A stretch of DNA of 64,000 nt from Streptomyces flaveus. Lineage in GTDB: Bacteria; Actinomycetota; Actinomycetes; Streptomycetales; Streptomycetaceae. The notes below the pieces were generated by a model. The model was not told the DNA's origin, searched no databases, and worked only from the letters and a program-made list of their open reading frames with translations. The stretch spans positions 186,001 to 250,000 of the forward strand of contig NZ_BMPQ01000011.1 in assembly GCF_014647675.1 (NCBI RefSeq). The letters are read 5' to 3'. Positions within the stretch are counted from its first letter, which is position 1. Every line of letters begins with the position of its first letter. Of this stretch, positions 8,437 to 16,499 are shown piece by piece. A program made the translations under genes and the position numbers.

Positions 8437-9096
8437 ATGCACAGCACCCAGACCCGCCTCCGCCACGGAGCCCTGACGGCGTGCGCGGCGGCCCTCGCGC
8501 TGCTCGCGACCGGCTGCTCGAAGGCGTCCGCAGACGCGCAGGCCGGCGACTGCCGCGACGACGGCCACTGGTCGGGACGGGAGCAGGCCGCATGGCTGCG
8601 GACCGCGGTGTCCTTCCGCGGGACGGTCGACGGGGCAGGCCCGTCGTACGAGGACGCTTCGGTCGTCGTCCGCGCACGGCACACGGGTGATGGCCGGGTG
8701 CTGTGCCAACCGCTCGGTGTGCAGGTCGAGTTCTGGACCCTCTCGGCCAGGACGACGGGGACGGAGACGTCGTCCGTCATGCGCTACGGACTGTCCGCGG
8801 ACGGCAGCAGGACCCGTACCGTCGGGTTCCCCAGGGGCCTTCCCGACGGACAGGACGGCATCTGCACCCGGATCCTTGTGGCGGCGTACGCGGGCGCGCC
8901 CCTGAGGGGTCGGGAACTGCCGCGGACGACACGGGATTTGGCCATCGCCGGGGACATGGACGTGCGGTTCGGGACGGAGCGGATCGGTGCCTACTGGTTG
9001 CTCCCGCCGCAGAATCCCACCGCATGCACCCCGGACCGGCCGACGGCCGACCCCTCACCCACCAGGTCGACGACCTGGGACATCTACCATCCGTGA
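8437..9096 (+). CDS. Putative lipoprotein of unknown function
   Basis: The 219-residue protein has a classic lipoprotein signal: MHSTQTRLRHG, a hydrophobic stretch (ALTACAAALALLATGC) and a lipobox LLATGC with the lipidated cysteine near residue 28. The mature part is hydrophilic with two further cysteines and I do not recognise the domain. GAGGGAGA lies just before the ATG at 8437, which fixes the start over a longer in-frame reading from 8092. It is expected on the outer face of the membrane. Its neighbours, an aminotransferase on one side and a convergent flavin-binding protein on the other, give no functional clue. Confidence 0.8.
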   Translation: MHSTQTRLRHGALTACAAALALLATGCSKASADAQAGDCRDDGHWSGREQAAWLRTAVSFRGTVDGAGPSYEDASVVVRARHTGDGRVLCQPLGVQVEFWTLSARTTGTETSSVMRYGLSADGSRTRTVGFPRGLPDGQDGICTRILVAAYAGAPLRGRELPRTTRDLAIAGDMDVRFGTERIGAYWLLPPQNPTACTPDRPTADPSPTRSTTWDIYHP

Positions 9097-9152
9097 CGCA
9101 GTCACGTGCCGGGCGGCCGGCCACAATCCAGCGGCCCGCTGCGGACTGCGCC

Positions 9153-9575
9153 TCACTGCGTGCCGTGCGTTCCCCTGAGTTCGCGTCTGGTGACCATCTC
9201 GGACTCGATCCGTATGAACACCGGGTCCCGCAGGGGCATCCAGGACGTGGGACCGGCTTGCGACAGCCGCTCGTGCTCGGCCGGGTCGGTCACCACGGTG
9301 GCCCGGCCGGTGACGACCACGCTCCAGCCGGACCGGGTCGCCGCGTCGAACTCGTCCGCCTCGAAGGCGACCACGACGCCGTCGATGGCGCGTACGAGGT
9401 CCGAGTCCGGCGAGGTGGACAGCAGGACGGAGGCGTCCGTGTCCAGGGAGAAGTTGATGGGCAGGACCGCGGGCAGAGCCTGCCGGGTGTAGACCACGCG
9501 GCCGACCGGCACCTTGGCGAGCAGGCGCAGGCTCTCCTGCCGGTCGAGTGCGCGAAAGGCGTCGTTCTGGAACAT
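9153..9575 (-). CDS. Pyridoxamine 5'-phosphate oxidase-like flavin-binding protein
   Basis: The 140-residue protein is a small split-barrel of the PPOX family, with GRVVYTRQALPAVLPINFSL, AIDGVVVAFEADEFD and WSVVVTGRATVV matching the flavin or F420-binding core. Proteins of this type are common members of DosR/OsdR dormancy regulons and are often found next to DevS-like kinases, as here (the kinase gene lies 193 bases upstream). A perfect 26-base palindrome shaped like a DevR-type site lies 30 bases before its start. It is probably a redox or cofactor-binding stress protein; the exact ligand cannot be told. Confidence 0.85.
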   Translation of the reverse strand: MFQNDAFRALDRQESLRLLAKVPVGRVVYTRQALPAVLPINFSLDTDASVLLSTSPDSDLVRAIDGVVVAFEADEFDAATRSGWSVVVTGRATVVTDPAEHERLSQAGPTSWMPLRDPVFIRIESEMVTRRELRGTHGTQ

Positions 9576-9604
9576 CCGTCCATGGTCTCCGCGGTCGCGG
9601 TGAG

Positions 9605-9630
9605 AGGGTAGGGCCGACCGGCCCTACCCT
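9605..9630. promoter_or_regulatory. Perfect palindrome, candidate DevR/OsdR-type binding site
   Basis: Two 11-base arms (AGGGTAGGGCC and its complement) flank GACC. The core GGGCC-GACC-GGCCC has the same spacing as the DosR box core GGGAC-N4-GTCCC. It lies 30-55 bases before the flavin-binding protein start, a normal place for a response-regulator site. It could instead act as a hairpin terminator for the kinase gene upstream. From 9631 to 9768 I see nothing else. Confidence 0.45.
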
Positions 9631-9768
9631 CTTGGCCCCCTTGGGACGCGAGGACGGCCGATCACAGCCGTTGATTCGCGGGAGCCGTGCGGGCAACACG
9701 GTACCCGCGCGCCCCGCGCCGCGGCTGAGACCCCGTGGGGTCCTGAACAGCCGGACCTGGCAAGCGAG

Positions 9769-11508
9769 TTACGCCTCAGTCTCCGCGGGGAGGGGCACCG
9801 TCCATTCCACGACGGTGCCGGTGGGCTCGTTCGGTGTGAGCGTGAGACTGCCGCCCAGGTCGGTCGCGCGGCGGTGGAGGTTGTCCAGGCCGCTGCGGCG
9901 GGTGACGGCGGGGTCGATGCCGCGTCCGTTGTCGGACACGCGCAGGCGCAGCCGGCTGCCGTCCGTTTCGGCGGTGACCTCGACGGTGGTGGCGTGCGCA
10001 TGCCGGGCGGCGTTCGACAGGGTCTCGCGCAGCACCGCCAGCAGGTGATCGGCGTGGCCCGCGGGTACGCCCGTGTCCAGCAGGCCGGTCATGCGCAGGG
10101 CGGGGCTGAAGCCGAGGGCTTCGGCGGCCTTGTCGGTCTCGGACAGCAGCTTCGCGCGCAGTCCGGCACGCCCCTCGGAGCGGTCGCGCTCGCGCAGGGC
10201 GTAGATCGTGGTCCGCACCGTTTTGATGGTGTCGTCGAGGTCGTCGACCACACGCTGGATGCGCTCGGCCGCCTCGGGCCGGTCGGAAATCCGTCCCAGT
10301 ACGGAGTTCAGCGTCAGCCCGGAGGCGAACAGCCGCTGGATGGCCAGGTCGTGAAGGTCGCGTGCGATGCGGTCCCGGTCGGTCAGGACCAGGAGATGAT
10401 CCGCCTCGCGCCGATGCTCGGCGATCTCCAGAGCAAGCGCGGCCTGGTCGGCGAAGCCGCTGATCATGGTCATGACGGCGTCGGAGAACTCCTCGCCGCC
10501 GGGCAGATTGGCGATCTGAAGGACCGCACGGGCGTGCTCGCTCCCGCCCAGCGGGAGCAGAAACCCGGGCCCCAGTTCCACATGAGCCGCGGAGCCGGCC
10601 CCCTCCTGCGGCTCCTGGGACAGCGCGTTGCTGGTGATCCGCTCGTTGGAGCGGTGCACCTTCGCGGCCAGCGTGGTGGCCGGCAGTACCAGCCCGCGCA
10701 CCCGCTCGGCGCCCTCCCCGTCGGCGGCCTCGATCACCAGCTCGTCGCCGCCGTCGATCGGCACCGCCATCGTCACCAGATCGGCCCCTGACAGGAACCT
10801 CACGGTGGTGGCGACCTGGTGCAGTACCTGATCCGGGTCGGTGCCCGACAACAGGCTGCGGGTCAGCTCGCTGCTAGCCGCCAGCCACCGCTCCCGGCGG
10901 AGCGTGTCCTCGTACAGCCGGGCGTTGTCGATGGCCACGCCCGCTGCCGCCGCCAGGGTGCGCAGCACCGCCTCGTCCTCGTCGTCGAACTGCGCCCCGC
11001 CGCGCTTGTCGGTCAGGTACAGGTTTCCGAAGACCCGGTCGCGTACGCGCACCGGAGCCCCCAGGAACGTGGTCATCGGCGGATGCCCCTCGGGGAAGCC
11101 CACCGAGTCGGGATGCGTGCCGAGGTCGGCGAGGCGCAGTGGCTCCGGCTCCCTGATCAGCAGCCCCAGGATGCCCTCGCCCTCGGGATAGTGGCCGATC
11201 GCCTTGATGGTGTCCTCGTCCACACCGACGGTGATGAACTGCTTGATCCGGCCTTCCTCGCCCACCACCCCCAGCGCCCCGTACTCGGCGTCCACCACGG
11301 CCACCGCGGACTCGGTGATCCGCCGCAGCACCACATCGAGATCCAGGTCGGAGCCGATCGCGAGTACCGCGTCCAGCAGCGTGTGCACCCGGTCCCGGGT
11401 CGCGCGCACCTGCGCCACCTGCGCCTGCAGCCCCTCCAGCAGCTCGTCCAGCCGCAACTGAGGTGCCGCCGGGCCGTCCTTCCGCCTCGCTGTCGGACTT
11501 TCCGCCAT
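9769..11508 (-). CDS. DevS/DosT-like GAF-domain sensor histidine kinase
   Basis: The 579-residue protein has two GAF domains (about 55-200 and 225-380), then a HisKA_3 dimerisation helix with the phospho-accepting histidine in DRIARDLHDLAIQRLF, and an HATPase domain with NAARHAHA and VSDNGRGIDPAVTRRSGL. There are no membrane segments. The first GAF domain keeps GFPEGHPPMTTFLGAPVRVR; H142 lies where the mycobacterial haem-binding sensors have their proximal histidine, so it may sense oxygen, NO or redox state. Streptomyces has a similar kinase (OsdK) paired with OsdR, but no response regulator gene is found here, so this is an orphan. ATG 11508 has GGGAG upstream, and a 7-base-arm palindrome lies at 11526-11542. 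Confidence 0.9.
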   Translation of the reverse strand: MAESPTARRKDGPAAPQLRLDELLEGLQAQVAQVRATRDRVHTLLDAVLAIGSDLDLDVVLRRITESAVAVVDAEYGALGVVGEEGRIKQFITVGVDEDTIKAIGHYPEGEGILGLLIREPEPLRLADLGTHPDSVGFPEGHPPMTTFLGAPVRVRDRVFGNLYLTDKRGGAQFDDEDEAVLRTLAAAAGVAIDNARLYEDTLRRERWLAASSELTRSLLSGTDPDQVLHQVATTVRFLSGADLVTMAVPIDGGDELVIEAADGEGAERVRGLVLPATTLAAKVHRSNERITSNALSQEPQEGAGSAAHVELGPGFLLPLGGSEHARAVLQIANLPGGEEFSDAVMTMISGFADQAALALEIAEHRREADHLLVLTDRDRIARDLHDLAIQRLFASGLTLNSVLGRISDRPEAAERIQRVVDDLDDTIKTVRTTIYALRERDRSEGRAGLRAKLLSETDKAAEALGFSPALRMTGLLDTGVPAGHADHLLAVLRETLSNAARHAHATTVEVTAETDGSRLRLRVSDNGRGIDPAVTRRSGLDNLHRRATDLGGSLTLTPNEPTGTVVEWTVPLPAETEA

Positions 11509-11687
11509 GCCCGCTCCCTCCCGAAAGGTGCCAGCGGCACCTCCCCCATCATGCCGAAGAGCCCTGACGGCACGCGAACATATGTGACGCTCATCCGACA
11601 CTCGTTCCTGATGGTGCGTCAGGTCGCTTGCGTGCAGGTCAAGTGCCGCGGATGGTCTGATCCGCTTGGTGGTGCGCTGAACGGCCG

Positions 11688-11715
11688 CTGACGCGGGTGA
11701 AGGAACCCGCGTCAG
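11688..11715. terminator. Perfect hairpin downstream of the transposase-MMPL remnant
   Basis: CTGACGCGGGT (11688-11698) and ACCCGCGTCAG (11705-11715) form an 11-bp perfect stem with a 6-base loop. It lies 13 bases past the remnant's stop and is probably the original terminator of the MMPL transporter gene. There is no T-run, as is usual in this genus. Confidence 0.5.
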
Positions 11716-11727
11716 CGTCGCCCCGTA

Positions 11728-12396
11728 TCAGGCCGGATCGTGGGCCGGGGTGGGTGCGTCGGCTGAAGGGCTTGCCGACGCGTTCGGTTCGTCGTGGGCC
11801 AGGCGGTGGAAGAGGCTGCCGGGCCACCAGAACCAGCGACCGAGGTCGAGGGCGAGGGCGGGAACCAGAACCGTTCGGACGAGGAAGGTGTCCAGAGCGA
11901 CGGGCAGGGTCTGGAGGGTGCACACCAGGTGCAGCCGCAGGCCCCAGAAGAAGCGTCTGTGGCTGGCGCAGTACCCGTACTCGGCGCATCCGGCCAGGTC
12001 GGAACGTTTCACGGTCTCGCGTGAGCGGCCGCACTCCACCGGCGTGGAGTTCACGATCCACACGTCATCGCTCCACACGGAGGTGTGGACGGCCGGTAGC
12101 CGGGTGACTTGACGCAGCAGCTCGGCGGCCTTGCGCAGCCGCTTGTTGTAGCCGGGCTGTTTGGGAAGGTACGGGAAGAGATGCCGCAGGTGGGAGCGGG
12201 CGTGGCGGAGCCACCTGGCCTCGGAGGTGAAACCGAGCATGGCCTGCATCATCGCGAGCGTGACCAGCTCGGCGTCGCTCAGCAGCGGGGTGATCCCCAC
12301 CGTCGGCCGCCACGGAGCGAGATGCGGCGAGTCCCTTGGCGGATCCTCTGTCTTCACATGGGGTGCGGTCGCGAGGGAGTCCAACTCTGTCTTCAC
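11728..12396 (-). pseudogene. IS982-family transposase N-terminal part fused to the tail of an MMPL transporter
   Basis: Residues 1-160 are an IS982-type transposase: DSPHLAPWRPTVG, SDAELVTLAMMQAMLGFTSE, GYNKRLRKAAELL, VNSTPVECGRSRETVKRSDL and AEYGYCASHRRFFWGLRL. Active relatives normally read VDSTPVECG, so a catalytic Asp appears changed to Asn. At about residue 162 (near 11907) the match stops and the frame continues as VALDTFLVRTVLVPALALDL then GRWFWWPG, which resembles the last part of an MMPL/RND family exporter. The third catalytic residue and the end of the IS are missing. An IS-linked deletion joined the two in frame. The GTG start at 12396 fits family N termini. It is unlikely to transpose. 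Confidence 0.75.
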
Positions 12397-12417
12397 ACAC
12401 TGACGTTGGACTCCCTC
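12373..12417. repeat. 13-bp inverted repeat around the transposase start
   Basis: GAGGGAGTCCAAC (12373-12385) and its exact complement (12405-12417) flank 19 bases that include the GTG start at 12394-12396. A 13-base direct repeat CTCTGTCTTCACA also occurs at 12346-12358 and 12385-12397. In RNA the start codon would sit in the loop, which could limit transposase translation; it may alternatively be an IS end structure. Confidence 0.5.
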
Positions 12418-12420
12418 ACT

Positions 12421-12924
12421 TCATGCGCGCAGCCGATCTCTCCGCGAGGTGTTCGGCGAGCTTGAACGACGTGTACAAGGCAACGGCGCCGCAAGGGCGA
12501 GGACCGCGAAGGCGAGGACCGCGGCCACCGTCCGGACGGCGTGGGCGATCTGCCAGCGGTCCCGTACGTCGGTCCAGTCGGAGGGCGGGGACTGGGCGTT
12601 CCAGTGGAGCTGGTCGGAGTTGATGGGCAGGTTGACGATGAGCGTGAGGCCGAGAACGAAGACCAGAAGGGCGAGTGCGGCCACGGTCGGCCATCGGGTG
12701 TTCGTTCGGTAGGTCTGGTAAGCCAGTACCGCTGTGGCTATCAGCGCCGGCAGGAGTGTGGCGACGGCGAGTTTGTCGAGGGAGTCCAGTTCGACCAGCC
12801 GGACCTGGGTGTAGACAGTGCTGTCGAAGCCGCGCAGCGAGAGTTCCAGGACGAGGACTGACGTGAGGAATCCGGCGAACAGCCCCGCGCATACGAGGCT
12901 GGCGAAACGGGCGTACTTCGTCAT
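12421..12924 (-). CDS. DUF1772/anthrone oxygenase-like membrane protein
   Basis: The 167-residue protein has about four membrane helices (around 8-30, 57-77, 87-105 and 135-155) and the motif INSDQLHWNAQSPPSDWTD, in line with the DUF1772 family of small membrane proteins, some of which act as cofactor-free anthrone oxygenases. The ATG at 12924 follows GAAAGAA; a GTG two codons earlier is possible. It lies 145 bases after the NAD(P)-binding protein gene, on the same strand, and may belong to that redox group. The hydrophilic Arg/Ser-rich tail after the last helix is unusual and ends just before the IS remnant. Function is not known. Confidence 0.7.
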   Translation of the reverse strand: MTKYARFASLVCAGLFAGFLTSVLVLELSLRGFDSTVYTQVRLVELDSLDKLAVATLLPALIATAVLAYQTYRTNTRWPTVAALALLVFVLGLTLIVNLPINSDQLHWNAQSPPSDWTDVRDRWQIAHAVRTVAAVLAFAVLALAAPLPCTRRSSSPNTSRRDRLRA

Positions 12925-13069
12925 GATCACGTTCTTTCGTGATGGATGACCCGGGCGGCGAAGGGGCGGGCGGGACGGCGAGGCATCTTCCTGACCTTGT
13001 TGGCTGCCGTCGCGGGTCGTCGCTCGCTTTCTCACCCGCGGCCCGGGGCGTGTGCGTGGCCGGTATGCG

Positions 13070-13732
13070 TCAGGTCGCGATTCCGACGACCTGCTCGATG
13101 GTGTCCGGCTGATTCACCATGGCGAGCATGTGGTGGGCGACGTCGGCGCGTGGCACGGAGAACCCGCCCCGGATGTTGCGGTTCCACGCGGTCCGGTACG
13201 TGCCGGTCAGGGGCTTGTCGGTGAGTTTGGGCGGGCGCGACACCGTCCATTCCAGTCCGCTGTCGCGCAGGGTCTGCTCGGTGACGGCGAGGTCGGCGTA
13301 GTGCCGGCCGAACATCGCCCGGGTCAACGGGACTCCCAGGTGGCGCATGAAGAAGCCGTCGCCGGGATCGTGCCTGGGGGGCGTCGGCCGGCCCGGCACC
13401 GGCCCGACGGGTGCGGCGCTGACGATGATGATCCGCCGGACGTGCTCGGCCTGCATCGCCGCGACGATCGCGCGGGTGCCACGCGAGGTGATGCCCGCGT
13501 CCGTGCGCGGGTTGCGCGGGCCGAGCGCGGACAGTACGGCGTCGGTGCCGCGTACCGCCGCGGCGAGCGTCCGCAGGTCGGGTCGGGTGAGGTCGACGGC
13601 GACCGTCCTGACGCCGCCCGGCAGCTCACGTGGGCGGCGGGCCACGGCGGTGACGTCATGCCCGCCGGCTACCGCCTGCTCGACCAGGTGCCGTCCGATA
13701 CCGCCGGTGGCGGCCACGATCGTGAGTTTCAT
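13070..13732 (-). CDS. NAD(P)-binding SDR-type oxidoreductase/epimerase
   Basis: The 220-residue protein begins MKLTIVAATGGIGRHLVEQA, an atypical-SDR Rossmann motif, and has TDAVLSALGP and RRIIIVSAAPVG in the expected places. It lacks a clear YxxxK catalytic pair, as is common in the NmrA/SDR_a5 class that binds NAD(P) for quinone reduction or sensing. Its start overlaps the stop of the related gene upstream (ATGA, 13729-13732), so the two are translationally coupled. The pair lies beside an ECF41 sigma factor, whose partners often include such oxidoreductases and epimerases. Confidence 0.82.
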   Translation of the reverse strand: MKLTIVAATGGIGRHLVEQAVAGGHDVTAVARRPRELPGGVRTVAVDLTRPDLRTLAAAVRGTDAVLSALGPRNPRTDAGITSRGTRAIVAAMQAEHVRRIIIVSAAPVGPVPGRPTPPRHDPGDGFFMRHLGVPLTRAMFGRHYADLAVTEQTLRDSGLEWTVSRPPKLTDKPLTGTYRTAWNRNIRGGFSVPRADVAHHMLAMVNQPDTIEQVVGIAT

Positions 13733-14562
13733 CGGGGTCCTCCCGCGGTGAAGGCCACACGGTGGTCTTGCGCCCAGGTGGCGTACGTGCGGGCCGGGCG
13801 GCCCAGCAGCCGCCGCACGGTGTCGGTGGTGGGCCCGGCTTCGCGGGCGTAGTCGGCCAGTGAGCCGAGCAGCCGGTCGGGTACCTCGTCGGGCAGGCCG
13901 GCGGCGAGCATGCCGTGGCGGATCTCGTCCGGTGCGGCCTCGACGAACGACAGGGTCCGCTCGAGCGCCGCGCCGAGCGCGGCGACCTTCTCCGGCTGGC
14001 TCAGCGACTGCTCTCCGGTGAGCAGGTAGGTCTGACCGCGGTGCTGCGGGTGGGTCAGGGCGAGGGCGGCCACCGCGGCGATGTCACGCTCGTCGACGGT
14101 CGAGGTCCTCGCGTGCGGGTAGGCCCCCCGCACGGTCCCAGTCGCCTGGATCTGCCCGGCCCAGGCCAGGGTGTTGGCGGCGAAATCGGCGCAGCGCAGG
14201 ATCGTCCAGTCCAGGCCGCTCCCCTTCGCGACGTCCTCGACCGCGTGGAACTGCTGCCAAAAGCGTGCGTGCCCGGCCGGGTACTGCACGGTCACGGAGG
14301 ACAGCACGACCACCCGTGCCGCGCCCGTCTCGCGGGCGTGGGCCAACAGGCCGGCAGCGGTGGATCCGGTGGCACGCGGGCTGAGCAGGATGGCCTCCAC
14401 GCCGTCGAGGGTGGGAACCCTCTTGGGGTGGACGAGCTGGGTACCCGTAGGGAATTCGGCGTGCGGGTCGCGGGTGACAGCGGCGACTTTCGCTCCCCCC
14501 TCGACCAGGAGGCGGACGGTTTCCCGGCCGACGACGCCGGTGGCCCCGGTGATCAGGATCAT
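13729..14562 (-). CDS. NmrA-like NAD(P)H-binding protein / quinone reductase family
   Basis: The 277-residue protein starts MILITGATGVVGRETVRLLV, a GxxGxxG nucleotide-binding motif, and continues with ARVVVLSSVTVQYPAG, LDWTILRCADFAANTLAW and GQTYLLTGEQSLSQPEKVAA, typical of NmrA-type proteins related to NAD(P)H azoreductase/quinone reductases. It is first in a two-gene operon with the next SDR. It could reduce quinones or act as a redox sensor. The 168 bases upstream to the ECF41 gene contain a short dyad (CGATAATCG, near 14588) but no exact ECF41 promoter. Confidence 0.82.
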   Translation of the reverse strand: MILITGATGVVGRETVRLLVEGGAKVAAVTRDPHAEFPTGTQLVHPKRVPTLDGVEAILLSPRATGSTAAGLLAHARETGAARVVVLSSVTVQYPAGHARFWQQFHAVEDVAKGSGLDWTILRCADFAANTLAWAGQIQATGTVRGAYPHARTSTVDERDIAAVAALALTHPQHRGQTYLLTGEQSLSQPEKVAALGAALERTLSFVEAAPDEIRHGMLAAGLPDEVPDRLLGSLADYAREAGPTTDTVRRLLGRPARTYATWAQDHRVAFTAGGPR

Positions 14563-14730
14563 GACTGAACCTCTCGTGGGTGTGGTCGATAATCGATCTT
14601 GCGCGGTGGATGATCACGGTTCGTAGCGCGGTTCAAATCGTGGGAGAACGTCACGGACGAGCCGTGCGCCAGGACCATCGGCATGCGGCACTGAAACCTC
14701 CGGTTCTGCCCTGTCAGGCTGGTCGGGAGG

Positions 14731-15654
14731 TCACTGCGTCTGCTTGCGGGTCTGCTTCACTTCCTGGTCGACGGCCCAGGCGTCGGCGACCGGGCCGAGG
14801 TGGCCGAGCTTGTCGGGGTTGATGACCGAGCGGATGGTCTGGATCTGCCCGTCGAGCACGTCGAGGGCGAGGATGTGGAGGATCTTTCCGGCGCGATCGC
14901 GGAAGAGCGCGCCCGGCTGGCCGTTGACCTCGTGCGGTTCGAACGTGATGTCGACCCGTGCCATCAGCGGGTAGACGGTGGCGAGCAGCCTGGCCACGTT
15001 CTCGGCGCCGGCGACGGCCCTGGCCAGCTGCGGGGCCTTGCCACCGCCGTCCCCGACGAGCTGGACATCGGCCGACAGCAGACTCTGCAGTCCGTCCACG
15101 TCTCCCTGCGCCAATGCCTCGAAGAACCGCCTCGCCAGCTCCTGCCGCTCCTGGCGGTCCGCTTCGAACCGGGGCCGCCCCTCGTGCATGTGACGGCGTG
15201 CCCGAACGAGCAGCTGCCGGCACGCCGCCTCCGAGCGCCCCACCGCGGCGGCGATCTCGTCGAAGCCGAAGGCGAAGACCTCCCGCAGCACGAACACCGA
15301 CCGCTCCAGCGGGCTGAGCCGCTCCAGGAGCAGCAGCGCCGCCATCGACACCGAGTCGGCCAGCTCCGCCGCGCGGGCCGGGTCCTGGTACGGATCGTCC
15401 AGCAGCGGCTCGGGGAGCCACGGTCCGACGTACTTCTCCCGCCGCACCCGGGCGGAGCGCAGCACGTCGATCGCGATCCGGGTCACCGTGGCTGACAAGA
15501 ACGCCTTGGCCGACACGGGCCGGGTGGTCGAGGCGTCGTAGCGGAGCCAGGTCTCCTGCACCGCGTCCTCCGCCTCGCCCACGCTGCTCAGGATCCGGTA
15601 CGCGATCGAGAACAGCAGCGGCCGCAGCTCCTCGAACTCCTCGACCTTGCCCAC
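14731..15654 (-). CDS. ECF41-family RNA polymerase sigma factor (SigJ-like) with SnoaL-like C-terminal domain
   Basis: The 307-residue protein has sigma region 2 (FSIAYRILSSVGEAEDAVQE, TWLRYDAS), region 4 (FVLREVFAFGFDEIAAAVGR then SEAACRQLLVRARRHM), and a C-terminal SnoaL-like domain of about 120 residues (RFFEALAQGDVDGLQSLLS then ADVQLVGDGGGK, DKLGHLG). ECF41 factors use this domain in place of a separate anti-sigma factor. They are usually linked to carboxymuconolactone decarboxylase, oxidoreductase or epimerase genes, and one of each lies next to it here. GTG 15654 follows AAAGGGGGAG; an extended start at 15783 lacks support. Exact target promoters are seen at 16346-16372 and 16439-16465. 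No such promoter precedes the sigma gene itself. Confidence 0.93.
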   Translation of the reverse strand: MGKVEEFEELRPLLFSIAYRILSSVGEAEDAVQETWLRYDASTTRPVSAKAFLSATVTRIAIDVLRSARVRREKYVGPWLPEPLLDDPYQDPARAAELADSVSMAALLLLERLSPLERSVFVLREVFAFGFDEIAAAVGRSEAACRQLLVRARRHMHEGRPRFEADRQERQELARRFFEALAQGDVDGLQSLLSADVQLVGDGGGKAPQLARAVAGAENVARLLATVYPLMARVDITFEPHEVNGQPGALFRDRAGKILHILALDVLDGQIQTIRSVINPDKLGHLGPVADAWAVDQEVKQTRKQTQ

Positions 15655-15832
15655 GCCGACTCCCCCTTTGTGGTCTGTGTGCCTGGCCGGACCCGCGCCG
15701 GCGAGGCATCCTTCGAAGATCATCCGATGTGTGGGCGGAGCAGACAACGCTCGTGCCGCGACCGCCCTGCCCGCCTTGACCACGGCGTCCTGGCCCCGGC
15801 GGGCCTGACCCGGGCCAGGGCGCGGTGGTGGT

Positions 15833-16306
15833 TCAGTGGAACTGGCCGACCTGGTAGTCGCCGGCCGGCTGCTGGGTGATGATGTTCAGTCGGTTCACCG
15901 TGTTCATGAACGAGACCAGCAGCACGAGGGCCGTGAGCTGCTCCTCGTCGTAGTGCTGGGCGGCGCGTGCCCACACGTCGTCGCTGACCCCGGTGGCCGC
16001 GTCCGCGACCCGGGTTCCCTGCTCCGCCAGCTCCAGTGCGGCGCGCTCGGCCGCGGTGAAGACCGTCGCTTCCCGCCAGGCCGCGATCAGGTTCAGCCGC
16101 ACCGGGGTCTCGCCGGCCGCGGCGGCTTCCTTGGTGTGCATGTCGATGCAGGCCGCGCAGCCGTTGATCTGGCTCACGCGCAGCGCCACCAGTTCCTGCG
16201 TCGTGGCCAGCAGCGGCGATTCCTTCAGCTCCCGGCCAGCCGACATGAAGTACTTGAGGGCCTTGCCGGCGGCCGGGTTGGCGAAGTAGTTCAATCGCGC
16301 GTCCAT
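15833..16306 (-). CDS. AhpD-like carboxymuconolactone decarboxylase family protein
   Basis: The 157-residue protein carries the peroxidase CxxC motif in NGCAACIDMHTKEA and helices typical of AhpD-like proteins (ALVLLVSFMNTVNRLNI). Such proteins reduce alkyl hydroperoxides or act as small redox enzymes. This family is the classic partner of ECF41 sigma factors, and the sigma gene lies next to it in the same direction. An exact ECF41 promoter ends 40 bases before its ATG at 16306. The 178 bases between its stop and the sigma gene start hold no other gene. Confidence 0.9.
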   Translation of the reverse strand: MDARLNYFANPAAGKALKYFMSAGRELKESPLLATTQELVALRVSQINGCAACIDMHTKEAAAAGETPVRLNLIAAWREATVFTAAERAALELAEQGTRVADAATGVSDDVWARAAQHYDEEQLTALVLLVSFMNTVNRLNIITQQPAGDYQVGQFH

Positions 16307-16345
16307 CGTGTGCTCCTCCACGTTCGTCGATGCCTTCACCCCCAA

Positions 16346-16372
16346 GACGAGGCGGCCCTCACTCCTGTGACA
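16346..16372 (-). promoter_or_regulatory. ECF41-type promoter for the AhpD-like gene
   Basis: On the minus strand TGTCACA (16366-16372) is followed after exactly 16 bases by CGTC (16346-16349). This equals the known ECF41 consensus TGTCACA-N16-CGTC and lies 40 bases upstream of the start at 16306. Confidence 0.85.
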
Positions 16373-16411
16373 CGGAACGGTGTGACCCATGACACGGAAC
16401 GGTGTGACCCA
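16368..16411. repeat. Two tandem 22-bp direct repeats between divergent ECF41 promoters
   Basis: The unit TGACACGGAACGGTGTGACC plus CA occurs twice back to back (16368-16389 and 16390-16411) without mismatch. Each contains an imperfect dyad (GACAC and GTGTGA halves). The first copy overlaps the -35 element of the minus-strand promoter, so a second regulator could bind here. Confidence 0.6.
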
Positions 16412-16438
16412 CGTCTCTCCGCTGTCTGGGTTCGGGCA

Positions 16439-16465
16439 TGTCACAGGCCGAGTCGCTGCCTCGTC
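16439..16465 (+). promoter_or_regulatory. ECF41-type promoter for the DoxX-like gene
   Basis: TGTCACA (16439-16445), 16 bases, then CGTC (16462-16465), 35 bases before the start at 16500. It is the second exact match to the ECF41 consensus and faces away from the first. Confidence 0.85.
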
Positions 16466-16499
16466 TCGGGTGCGGAAGTCCTCGATCAGGGAGTTGATG

